Assembly: GCA_947629295.1 (NCBI GenBank)
Contig: CANRDH010000051.1
Coordinates: forward strand, 1-9,199
Reading direction: 5' to 3'
Source: an uncultured Clostridia bacterium
GTDB taxonomy: Bacteria; Bacillota; Clostridia; Oscillospirales; Acutalibacteraceae
DNA: 9,199 nt
Shown here: piece by piece, positions 1-5,946 of the stretch
How positions within the stretch are numbered: position 1 is the stretch's first letter
How the letters are laid out: each line of letters starts with the position of its first letter
Program-made: the position numbers and the translations under genes
Notes under the pieces: model-generated
What the model was told of the DNA's origin: nothing
Databases searched by the model: none
What the model saw: the letters and a program-made list of their open reading frames with translations, nothing else

Positions 1-86
1 AATTATTTTACTCAGGCAAATTAATCTATGGCTCGACCGTATATTTACTCGATGAACAAGTGATAAGTTTGTCATTTGTAGTTGCG

Positions 87-108
87 GAGCGGCTCCGGGG
101 AGCCGCTC
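87..108. repeat. GC-rich perfect palindrome (hairpin)
   Basis: GAGCGGCTCC at 87-96 is the exact reverse complement of GGAGCCGCTC at 99-108, with GG between them. In RNA it would fold with about 8-9 pairs and a small loop on either strand. No T-run follows on either side, so it is not an ordinary intrinsic terminator. It could block 3' exonuclease at the end of the chaperone message or be part of a leader for a gene beyond the left edge. Confidence 0.6.
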
Positions 109-109
109 T

Positions 110-135
110 CGACACTTTCTGTCGCACACCGACAG
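110..135. repeat. Two overlapping, mutually exclusive hairpins
   Basis: CGACA (110-114) can pair with TGTCG (120-124) around CTTTC. The same TGTCG, as CTGTCG (119-124), can instead pair with CGACAG (130-135) around CACAC. Only one of the two can form at a time. The structure adjoins the large palindrome at 87-108. Whether it has a role is unknown; short stems like these also arise by chance. Confidence 0.4.
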
Positions 136-205
136 GCAGACTAATTATCGCGGAAACAGACTTACCCTCCACCAAAAACAAAGCGAACGCAGTGAGCGAA
201 AACGC

Positions 206-234
206 GACTTGACAGCGGCGGCACGCCGCTAGTC
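206..234 (-). repeat. Hairpin overlapping the dnaJ stop codon
   Basis: AGCGGCG (214-220) pairs with CGCCGCT (224-230) around GCA, and the stem can extend through GACT (206-209) with AGTC (231-234) past a four-base bulge. The dnaJ stop TAG (231-229) lies inside it. There is no immediate T-run on the minus strand, so it is a weak candidate terminator or a 3' end stabiliser. Its core GCGGCACGCCGC (218-229) differs in one base from the palindrome just after dnaK (1510-1521). Confidence 0.5.
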
Positions 235-1380
235 CTTAAATAGATTTTTTACCTTGTCGAAGAAGCTTGAACGCCGCTGATAATTTTTTCCTGTGCAGGA
301 TTTGTCAAACTGCTCAAGTATCTTCCGTTGCTCCTCGGAAAGATTTCGCGGAACTTCAATCGTGATTTTGACATACTGGTCGCCTCTGCCTCGGGAATTA
401 AGATGCGGTATACCTTTGCCCTTAAGCTTGAATATATCCCCCGGCTGAGTCCCCGGGTGAACAGTATAACTTGATTTCCCGTCGAGGGTCGGAACGGTAA
501 TTTCGTGGCCAAGCGCCGCCTGCGCAAAGGTTATGGGAATTTCGCACCATACATCATCTCCCTTGCGCTCGAATATATCATGCTTCCTGACATTGACATA
601 TACATGAAGGTCTCCCGCAGGACCGCCGTTATATCCGCTGTTTCCGTGACCGCCGATATTCAGTATCTGGTCCTGACTGATTCCCGCAGGAACGGTTACG
701 GTTATTGTCTTTGATGAACGTATTCTTCCGACGCCTGAGCATTTCGGACAGGGTGTTTCGATAATCTTTCCCTTTCCCTGACATTTTTCACATGTCTGTG
801 TGGTTTGTATCGTGCCGAACGGCGTTCTTTTTTGAACGGTTACCTGACCTGCTCCGTTACACTGAGGGCAGGTTTTAAGGTTAGTACCTGCTGCAGCTCC
901 GGAGCCTGCACATGATTTACAGGTTTCCACTTTTTTGTATGTAACCTCTTTTTTGCAACCATTTGCGGCTTCCTCGAAGCTTATCGTTACGGATGCTTCA
1001 ACATCTGAACCTCGCCTCGGGGCATTCTGATTCCTCGGACTTCTTCCACCGCCGAAGCCTCCGAAAAAGCTATTGAAAATGTCGTTTATATCTATGTCCT
1101 GCCCGAACGGACTTCCCCCGCCGTATGCCGTTGAGCCTGCGCCGAAGTTGGGGTCAACTCCTGCGAAGCCGTATCTGTCATACCTCGAACGCTTGTCTTT
1201 ATCGGAAAGTACTTCGTATGCTTCGTTGACCTCTTTGAATTTGGCTTCCGCATCCTTATCGCCCGGATTCAGGTCGGGATGATATTTTTTTGCCTGTTTG
1301 CGGAATGCCTTTTTTATTTCATCCTCCGAGGAACCCTTCTGAACACCGAGTACCTCGTAATAATCTCGTTTATCTGCCAA
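229..1380 (-). CDS. dnaJ: Chaperone protein DnaJ (Hsp40)
   Basis: Cytoplasmic co-chaperone that delivers unfolded clients to DnaK and stimulates its ATP hydrolysis. The 383 residues show the full type I layout. The J domain (about 6-71) carries HPD at 34-36. A Gly/Phe-rich linker (about 72-112) follows. The zinc-binding region has four CxxCxGxG repeats, with cysteine pairs at 154/157, 171/174, 197/200 and 211/214. The C-terminal client-binding beta domains follow (from about 220). The start must be TTG at 1380-1378: the codon just before it is an in-frame TAA, there is no ATG that would keep the J domain, and GGGGTGG (1392-1386) lies 5 nt upstream. It is the last gene of hrcA-grpE-dnaK-dnaJ, 165 nt after dnaK. 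The family call is certain; the TTG start is very likely. Confidence 0.98.
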   Translation of the reverse strand: MADKRDYYEVLGVQKGSSEDEIKKAFRKQAKKYHPDLNPGDKDAEAKFKEVNEAYEVLSDKDKRSRYDRYGFAGVDPNFGAGSTAYGGGSPFGQDIDINDIFNSFFGGFGGGRSPRNQNAPRRGSDVEASVTISFEEAANGCKKEVTYKKVETCKSCAGSGAAAGTNLKTCPQCNGAGQVTVQKRTPFGTIQTTQTCEKCQGKGKIIETPCPKCSGVGRIRSSKTITVTVPAGISQDQILNIGGHGNSGYNGGPAGDLHVYVNVRKHDIFERKGDDVWCEIPITFAQAALGHEITVPTLDGKSSYTVHPGTQPGDIFKLKGKGIPHLNSRGRGDQYVKITIEVPRNLSEEQRKILEQFDKSCTGKNYQRRSSFFDKVKNLFKD

Positions 1381-1426
1381 TTATACCACCCCGAATAATA
1401 ATATGGAATAATCCTGTTGCCTACTC

Positions 1427-1445
1427 AAAAACCGCCCAAAGGGGC
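1427..1445 (-). terminator. Weak terminator-like hairpin between dnaK and dnaJ
   Basis: Read on the minus strand, GCCC (1445-1442) pairs with GGGC (1437-1434) around a four-base loop. After GG comes TTTTT (1431-1427). The stem is only 4 bp but all GC, so at most partial termination is expected. Its 5' arm overlaps CCCCTTT (1444-1438), which is complementary to AAAGGGG (1486-1480) upstream, giving a possible alternative fold. Confidence 0.3.
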
Positions 1446-1501
1446 TGTCGCATTAAACCTTGATAAGCTTAGTGGATAACCCCTTTAGTTCAGTACCGTG
1501 T

Positions 1502-1530
1502 GCGGAAGCGCGGCAAGCCGCCTGCGCTTT
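1502..1530 (-). repeat. GC hairpin after the dnaK stop codon
   Basis: GCGGC (1521-1517 on the minus strand) pairs with GCCGC (1514-1510). An outer AAGC/GCTT pairing past a small bulge lengthens the stem. It sits about 25 nt after the dnaK TGA and 125 nt before dnaJ. No T-run follows, so it more likely marks an RNA processing or stability element than a terminator. Confidence 0.5.
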
Positions 1531-1545
1531 GAAATTTATCTAAAC

Positions 1546-3372
1546 TCAGTTATTATTATTGTCTTCAACGTCGGTATAATCAGCATTATATACGCCGTTG
1601 CTGTTATCGGGAGCTTGCTGAGCCGCTGTACCCTGAGCGGCAGCGTCCTGATAAAGCTTTTCGGATACTGCATACATTGATTTCTGAAGATCGTCCTTCG
1701 CAGACTGAACCAATTCAAGATCTGTTCCTGCAAGTGCAGATTTGACAGCAGACAGCTTTGTGTTGAGCGTTTCCTTGTCCTCGTCGGAAATATGGTCGCC
1801 GTTTTCGTTGAGAAGCTTTTCAACAGCATAAACAAGGTTTTCTGCCTCGTTTCGCTTATCAACATCTTCTCTGCGCTTCTTATCCTCAGCCGCATACTGT
1901 TCTGCGTCCTTGATAGCCTTATCTATATCGTCCTTATTCATGTTTGTGCTTGAGGTTATTGTTATATGCTGCTCTCTGCCTGTGCCGAGATCCTTTGCGG
2001 AAACATTAACGATACCGTTTGCATCTATATCAAATGTAACCTCTATCTGCGGAACGCCTCTCATTGCGGGAGCAATACCGTCAAGTCTGAAAAGTCCGAG
2101 CTGCTTATTGTCCTTTGCAAATTCTCTTTCGCCCTGGAGGACGTTTACCTCGACCTGAGTCTGATTATCGGCGGCGGTGGAGAAAATCTGACTTTTCTTT
2201 GTAGGGATGGTCGTATTTCTGTCAATAATCTTTGTCATTATACCGCCCTGTGTTTCAACACCGAGTGAAAGCGGTGTAACGTCAAGGAGAAGGAGTCCCT
2301 GAACATCGCCGGAAAGAACGCCTGCCTGAATAGCTGCGCCTATTGCAACACATTCATCGGGGTTAATGCCCTTGAAGGGATCCTTGCCGATAAGTGCTTT
2401 GACTGCTTCCTGAACAGCGGGGATTCTTGAAGAACCGCCCACCATAAGGACCTTATTTATTTCATTTATGGAAATTCCGGAATCTGAAAGAGCCTGACGA
2501 ACGGGACCCATTGTTTTTTCTACAAGATCGGCTGTAAGCTCGTTGAATTTAGCTCTTGTAAGTGTATAATCAAGGTGCTTTGAGCCGTTTGCATCCGCTG
2601 CTATAAATGGAATATTGATCTGTGCCGTGGTAATGCCCGAAAGCTCAATCTTAGCCTTCTCCGCCTCATCCTTAAGACGCTGCATGGCTGTCTTATCGCC
2701 CGAAAGGTCTATACCCTCATCGTTTTTAAAGCTCTGAACGAGCCAGTCTATAATCTTCTGGTCAAAATCATCGCCGCCGAGGTGGTTGTTGCCCGCTGTT
2801 GCAAGAACCTCCTGTACACCGTCGCCCATTTCGATAATGGATACATCAAATGTACCGCCGCCGAGATCATATACCATTATTTTCTGATCGTTTTCCTTAT
2901 CTACGCCGTATGAAAGGGCTGCAGCAGTCGGCTCGTTGATTATACGCTTAACATCCAGTCCTGCAATCTTGCCTGCGTCCTTTGTAGCCTGACGCTGTGC
3001 GTCGGTAAAGTAAGCAGGTACCGTGATAACTGCCTGTGTTACCGGCTCTCCGAGATAAGCCTCCGCATCCTTTTTAAGCTTTGTAAGAATCATTGCGGAA
3101 ATCTCCTGCGGTGTATATTCCTTGCCGCCGAGATTAACCTTGTAGGAAGAACCCATATGTCTTTTTATTGACGCTATTGTTCTGTCAGGATTGGAAACTG
3201 CCTGACGTTTTGCGACCTGTCCGACAAGCCTTTCACCGTTTTTTGAAAATGCCACCACTGACGGTGTTGTTCTTGCGCCTTCGGCATTAGCGATAACTAC
3301 AGGCTCCCCGCCTTCTATAACCGCTACGCAGGAGTTTGTTGTACCAAGGTCGATACCGATTGTCTTTGACAT
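1546..3372 (-). CDS. dnaK: Molecular chaperone DnaK (Hsp70)
   Basis: ATP-dependent Hsp70 that binds exposed hydrophobic segments of proteins in the cytoplasm, cycling with DnaJ and GrpE. At 608 residues it has the shorter Gram-positive form. Visible signatures include the phosphate-binding IGIDLGTTNS near the N-terminus, NEPTAAALSYG, VYDLGGGTFDVSI and VMVGGSSRIP-type motifs of the ATPase domain (to about 358), the interdomain linker DVTPLSLGVET (364-374), the beta substrate-binding domain (to about 480), the helical lid, and a disordered tail rich in Ala/Gln/Asn/Asp. The tail ends in DVEDNNNN rather than the usual acidic, lysine-ended motif. The ATG is set by GGAGGT (3385-3380) at normal spacing. 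grpE lies 81 nt upstream and dnaJ 165 nt downstream in the same orientation. Regulation is through the CIRCE site before hrcA; I see no second CIRCE here. Confidence 0.99.
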   Translation of the reverse strand: MSKTIGIDLGTTNSCVAVIEGGEPVVIANAEGARTTPSVVAFSKNGERLVGQVAKRQAVSNPDRTIASIKRHMGSSYKVNLGGKEYTPQEISAMILTKLKKDAEAYLGEPVTQAVITVPAYFTDAQRQATKDAGKIAGLDVKRIINEPTAAALSYGVDKENDQKIMVYDLGGGTFDVSIIEMGDGVQEVLATAGNNHLGGDDFDQKIIDWLVQSFKNDEGIDLSGDKTAMQRLKDEAEKAKIELSGITTAQINIPFIAADANGSKHLDYTLTRAKFNELTADLVEKTMGPVRQALSDSGISINEINKVLMVGGSSRIPAVQEAVKALIGKDPFKGINPDECVAIGAAIQAGVLSGDVQGLLLLDVTPLSLGVETQGGIMTKIIDRNTTIPTKKSQIFSTAADNQTQVEVNVLQGEREFAKDNKQLGLFRLDGIAPAMRGVPQIEVTFDIDANGIVNVSAKDLGTGREQHITITSSTNMNKDDIDKAIKDAEQYAAEDKKRREDVDKRNEAENLVYAVEKLLNENGDHISDEDKETLNTKLSAVKSALAGTDLELVQSAKDDLQKSMYAVSEKLYQDAAAQGTAAQQAPDNSNGVYNADYTDVEDNNNN

Positions 3373-3453
3373 AATTATTACCTCCGAAAAAATTATTTTA
3401 TATTTGTATTATTCGGCATTAAGCCGCTGTGCTGCAAAGTATGAAGCAAATGG

Positions 3454-3987
3454 TTAATTTGAAATTATTACCATTGCATGGCGGATTATCTTATCGCCTA
3501 CTTTATATCCCTTTTGATAAACAGAGGCTATATAATCCTCCTCCAACTCGTCGTCGTCCACTCTCGATACAGCGTCATGGAGCTGGGGGTCAAAGGGTTC
3601 TCCGCGATTGCCGAATTGCTCAACGTTCAGCTTTGCAAATGCATTCTCAAGCTGTTTATTTATCATTTCAAGACCCTTCATGAATTCGTCGCTTGCACCG
3701 TCCGAGGATGTCAGGGCAAGTGTGAAGCTGTCGGCTACGGGAAGGAAAGCTTCAACGGTTGTTGCGAGTGCATTGTCAAATGCCGCAAGCTTTTCCTTTT
3801 CTGTTCTTTTACGGAAATTATCGTATTCCGCTGCCATTCTGAGGAATTGATCCTTTTGCACATCAAATTCGGCCTTAAGCTTATCGTATTCCTCTTTGCT
3901 TACCGTTTCCGTGGCATTATTTTCCGCTTCGACGGTTTCCTTTTTTTCTTTTTCCTCTTCAGCCTTAGCATTTTTCTTCTTTGCCAA
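3454..3987 (-). CDS. grpE: GrpE nucleotide exchange factor
   Basis: Homodimeric co-chaperone that speeds ADP release from DnaK. The 177 residues fit the family. A Lys/Glu-rich disordered N-terminus (about 1-30) is followed by a long coiled-coil helix (about 30-90), a helical bundle, and the C-terminal beta-wing domain that contacts DnaK, with GEPFDPQLHDAVSR and VYQKGYKVGDKIIRHA. The start is TTG at 3987-3985, reading Leu/Met-Ala-Lys-Lys-Lys. AGGAG (4000-3996) lies 8 nt before it, and upstream in-frame codons contain no ATG or GTG before a stop. The next in-frame Met is about 50 residues in and would cut into the coiled coil. The gene starts 35 nt after hrcA and is surely co-transcribed with it. 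Confidence 0.97.
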   Translation of the reverse strand: MAKKKNAKAEEEKEKKETVEAENNATETVSKEEYDKLKAEFDVQKDQFLRMAAEYDNFRKRTEKEKLAAFDNALATTVEAFLPVADSFTLALTSSDGASDEFMKGLEMINKQLENAFAKLNVEQFGNRGEPFDPQLHDAVSRVDDDELEEDYIASVYQKGYKVGDKIIRHAMVIISN

Positions 3988-4022
3988 GATACATTCTCCT
4001 TTCTTATTATACCTTTAAACAC

Positions 4023-5054
4023 TTATCCGTATTCAAGCAGTTCTGAGAGCATATTGCCCACACTGTCCGCCGTATATTCAAGAGCAGATATTATTTTCGG
4101 ATAATTCATCCGCACCGGACCGATAAGCGCAAGCACTCCGCTGCACTCCGGCGTCGATGTGTAATGTGAAGCTATAACGCTCAGACTGGACAGTGCAGGG
4201 TTATTTATCTCGCTGCCTATGAGTATACTTGCTCTTGTGCCTGCTGCCGACAGAAGCTTTTCAAGTTCTCCTGAATGACTGAGCAGCTCCATGACTTTTT
4301 TGCCGTCACCTGAAGCAAGCTCGGGCATGGTGAAAAAGTTGGACTGCCCTTTTATTGCCGCATTTGCTGCGGAAGCTTCCTTGGCGGAGTCATGAACTGC
4401 GAGCAGGACGTTGGACATAAGTATCGACATCTCACCGAGTGCTGCGGCTGAGCTTTGCATAAAAGCAGGCGTCACACCCGTTACGGGAATGCCGGAAAAA
4501 CGCTCGTTCATTGTTTCTTCAAACATTTCTATCAGCTCGGGAGTTATGACGAAATCGCACCTGAAAATCTTGGTTTTTACAGAGCCGGTCGATGTTATAA
4601 GGATAGCCATTGCCGTGAATCTGCCTGTCTGGATAAACCTTATCCGTTTTATTACGGCCGTTTCTCCCGGAGGGGAGGTTGCAACAGCCACGCAGCCGGT
4701 TATTTTTGAAAGTAAAGATGCCGCGCCCTCAAGCAGGTGTTCCGGAGCGTCTGAGCTCAGATAAAGCATATCATCAATACGTGACCGATCATATTTCGTC
4801 AGAGGCACCCTTTTCATCAGCTTATCTACATATATCCTGTATCCCAGCTCTGTGGGTATTCTTCCTGACGAGGTATGGGTCTGCTCAAGCAAACCGAGGG
4901 AAGCAAGCTCAGCCATGTCATTTCTGACAGTGGCGGAGGAAACATTAAAACCAAGGTCTTCACACAGGGTCTTTGAGCCGACAGGCTCTCCCGTTCGTAT
5001 AAACGCCTCCACGACCGCTTCAAGGATTTTCAATTTTCTTTGAGTCGGTTCCAT
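4023..5054 (-). CDS. hrcA: Heat-inducible transcription repressor HrcA
   Basis: Repressor of class I heat-shock genes; it binds CIRCE as a dimer and depends on GroEL for its active fold (known for the family). The 343 residues show an N-terminal winged helix (about 1-76) with VSSATVRNDMAELASLGLLE (38-57) and the wing motif SSGRIPTELGYRIYVD (62-77), then the GAF-like and dimerisation domains. The ATG (5054-5052) has the ribosome site GAGGTGG (5068-5062) just upstream and begins with the usual short run before the first helix. It is the first gene of the operon, about 17 nt after the CIRCE site, so it represses itself together with grpE, dnaK and dnaJ. Confidence 0.98.
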   Translation of the reverse strand: MEPTQRKLKILEAVVEAFIRTGEPVGSKTLCEDLGFNVSSATVRNDMAELASLGLLEQTHTSSGRIPTELGYRIYVDKLMKRVPLTKYDRSRIDDMLYLSSDAPEHLLEGAASLLSKITGCVAVATSPPGETAVIKRIRFIQTGRFTAMAILITSTGSVKTKIFRCDFVITPELIEMFEETMNERFSGIPVTGVTPAFMQSSAAALGEMSILMSNVLLAVHDSAKEASAANAAIKGQSNFFTMPELASGDGKKVMELLSHSGELEKLLSAAGTRASILIGSEINNPALSSLSVIASHYTSTPECSGVLALIGPVRMNYPKIISALEYTADSVGNMLSELLEYG

Positions 5055-5070
5055 TTAAGCCACCTCTCTG

Positions 5071-5097
5071 TTAGCACTCTCAATGTACGAGTGCTAA
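5071..5097 (-). promoter_or_regulatory. CIRCE operator (HrcA binding site)
   Basis: The site reads TTAGCACTC-N9-GAGTGCTAA, with both 9-base arms perfect (5071-5079 and 5089-5097) and the standard 9-base spacer. It lies just downstream of the -10 element of the hrcA promoter, in the 5' leader, where bound HrcA would block initiation or escape. It is the only CIRCE in the window. Confidence 0.98.
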
Positions 5098-5106
5098 TCT
5101 AACTAT

Positions 5107-5135
5107 AATGTACCACTATTTTCCGAAATTGTCAA
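5107..5135 (-). promoter_or_regulatory. SigA-type promoter of the hrcA operon
   Basis: On the minus strand TTGACA (5135-5130) is followed after 17 bp by TACATT (5112-5107), running into TATAGT. The -35 is a perfect match and the -10 is weak. The predicted start is near 5100, just before CIRCE, which is the usual layout for an HrcA-controlled vegetative promoter. Confidence 0.75.
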
Positions 5136-5268
5136 TATTTAATTTAGATGAAAATATGAAATAATCGGAGAGCCCCGCTCTTGATGGAAAAATCATGATG
5201 TTATGAACGGTCAATACTTATGTCAGCGGACAAATTAGAAATATTTGAGGTATTTTTTCGTAAAATTG

Positions 5269-5297
5269 CTGACAAAACGGAAACAGTATGATAAAAT
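5269..5297 (+). promoter_or_regulatory. SigA-type promoter with extended -10 for the 80-aa orphan gene
   Basis: CTGACA (5269-5274) and TAAAAT (5292-5297) are separated by 17 bp, and TG at 5289-5290 gives a TGnTAAAAT extended -10. The predicted start near 5304 lies after the ATG at 5288, which argues for the later ATG at 5324 as the true start of the gene. Confidence 0.65.
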
Positions 5298-5323
5298 ATA
5301 TAAATGATGAAAGGGGCGGAAAT

Positions 5324-5566
5324 ATGAAGGAAACGGAAAAACTGAGGGAAGATGTGCTGTTTTCGGCTATATATTCAAATTCGACAAGCGGTATAATTGC
5401 AGGAGAGGGAAAACAGACCTTTCTTAAATATGACGAAAAGCCGAGATATACCGAATTTGCCGAGCTTGATGAAAATGCAAGAAGTACCATGAGAAAGCTT
5501 ATGCCGCTTTATTATGTCAAAGAGAGATTTTCAATAGACAATCGATTTGGTACTTTGATATTGTAA
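5324..5566 (+). CDS. Hypothetical protein, 80 residues, unknown family
   Basis: I do not recognise this protein. It is a small, charged, apparently soluble polypeptide with no signal peptide or membrane segment. It begins MKETEKLRED, has a central SAIYSNSTSGIIAGEG stretch, and ends in a basic/aromatic region, LMPLYYVKERF, then SIDNRFGTLIL. The ATG at 5324 is preferred over the in-frame ATG at 5288 because it follows AAGGGGCGG (5311-5319) at suitable spacing, and because the 5288 ATG lies inside the promoter. The gene is divergent from hrcA, outside the chaperone operon and upstream of the leuA T-box. No strong terminator follows. It could be a full small protein or the remnant of a longer one; the next 200 bases carry a faint collinear resemblance to its last two-thirds. 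Confidence 0.65.
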   Translation: MKETEKLREDVLFSAIYSNSTSGIIAGEGKQTFLKYDEKPRYTEFAELDENARSTMRKLMPLYYVKERFSIDNRFGTLIL

Positions 5567-5568
5567 TA

Positions 5569-5766
5569 TTGGACATAATTGGAGTGAATACAGATGATAC
5601 TTTTGTTTGTGTTGATTTTTGCATTAGCAATTTCTTTGTTGCTTTTGGATGTTTTCATGAAAATCATGCTTGTATTATGCTCCATTTTTTCATAAGCTTT
5701 GGGCAGCCATTTTTTATTAACCGCCGGTCTATTATTGAGAACCGATTCCGAGCCTTGTTATTATAA
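5569..5766 (+). pseudogene. Possible decayed second copy of the upstream 80-aa gene
   Basis: This frame is open from a TTG at 5569 to TAA at 5764-5766 but has no ribosome site, and its Phe/Cys-heavy composition is unlike a working protein. By eye it aligns in order with residues of the preceding orphan: II, TF, D, EN, M, P, R, then IENRFRALLL-stop against IDNRFGTLIL-stop. In the last 36 bases 23 match. I read it as a possibly degenerate tandem duplicate. Chance similarity is not excluded, and the overlapping 33-codon frame is a rival reading. Confidence 0.2.
5594..5695 (+). CDS. Possible 33-aa hydrophobic peptide
   Basis: An ATG at 5594 follows GGAG (5581-5584) after 9 nt and encodes 33 residues that are nearly all Leu, Ile, Val, Phe, Met and Ala, with one Asp and one Lys near the middle (LLLLDVFMKIMLV). 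It would form a single membrane helix. It begins 27 nt after the stop of the 80-aa gene and could be co-transcribed. Small hydrophobic peptides of this kind occur as type I toxins or membrane regulators, but T-rich non-coding DNA also yields such frames, and I see no antisense RNA promoter. Treat it as a candidate only. Confidence 0.25.
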   Translation: MILLFVLIFALAISLLLLDVFMKIMLVLCSIFS

Positions 5767-5779
5767 CAGTCTTAATCGG
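5742..5779 (+). terminator. Weak, imperfect hairpin after the orphan region
   Basis: CCGATT (5742-5747) pairs with AATCGG (5774-5779), and TGTTA (5756-5760) pairs inside with TAACA (5764-5768). The two helices are split by unpaired bases and only a short TCTTTAT follows. It is the only structure between the orphan gene and the leuA promoter that could end transcription, and it is not convincing. Confidence 0.2.
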
Positions 5780-5890
5780 ACGTCTTTATAGTATATAATT
5801 CTTTTGAGATGCTATTTATACGCGTCGTAAACGGTCTTGGATAAATACATAATTTTCTTAAATTCATCGGCTGTTTATTGAAAAAATATC

Positions 5891-5920
5891 TTGACAAAAT
5901 CCCGACAAACAATATATAAT
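5891..5920 (+). promoter_or_regulatory. SigA-type promoter of the T-box/leuA unit
   Basis: TTGACA (5891-5896) and TATAAT (5915-5920) both match the consensus perfectly, with an 18-bp spacer. Transcription should begin near 5927, giving a leader of about 290 nt before leuA. Such a strong core promoter is typical where control is left to a downstream T-box. Confidence 0.9.
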
Positions 5921-5946
5921 ATAGAAAACCCATAAAATTAAAGACT

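Larger units (their letters stand above)
1..228. other. Non-coding, hairpin-rich region downstream of dnaJ
   Basis: No recognisable gene is visible between the left edge and the end of dnaJ. The stretch contains three GC-rich palindromes, annotated separately, and lacks a clean hairpin-plus-T-run terminator for dnaJ on the minus strand. Frame 3 of the plus strand is open from the left edge to a TGA at 210-212 (about 69 codons). Its translation matches no family I know, and part of it reads through the palindromes, so it may be chance or the tail of a gene entering from the left. On the minus strand an ATG at 73-75 is open to the edge but has no Shine-Dalgarno sequence. Confidence 0.5.

Noticed and set aside
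1..75. Minus-strand ATG (75-73) open to the left edge as the start of a gene after dnaJ
   Set aside because: No Shine-Dalgarno sequence precedes it and only about 25 codons are visible; the product is unfamiliar.
505..714. Plus-strand frame inside dnaJ
   Set aside because: Antisense shadow of the dnaJ coding sequence with no ribosome site or promoter. The same applies to the other plus-strand frames at 1073-1282, 1910-2268, 3478-4104 and 4411-5043.
1432..1456. Bases resembling an insertion sequence end (GGGGCTGTCGCA)
   Set aside because: No matching inverted end, target duplication or transposase is present, and the resemblance is from memory only.
3373..3453. Separate promoter or second CIRCE for dnaK in the grpE-dnaK gap
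   Set aside because: No CIRCE arms are present, and the only -35/-10-like pair has poor matches and spacing; only a 4-bp CGGC/GCCG stem is seen.
5168..5182. Small AGAGC/GCTCT hairpin between hrcA and the orphan gene as a terminator
   Set aside because: Five pairs with no T-run on either strand, and it lies upstream of both divergent promoters, where no transcript needs ending.
5288..5323. Upstream ATG at 5288 as start of the orphan gene
   Set aside because: It lies inside the predicted -10 region and has no Shine-Dalgarno sequence; the ATG at 5324 has both a ribosome site and a transcript.
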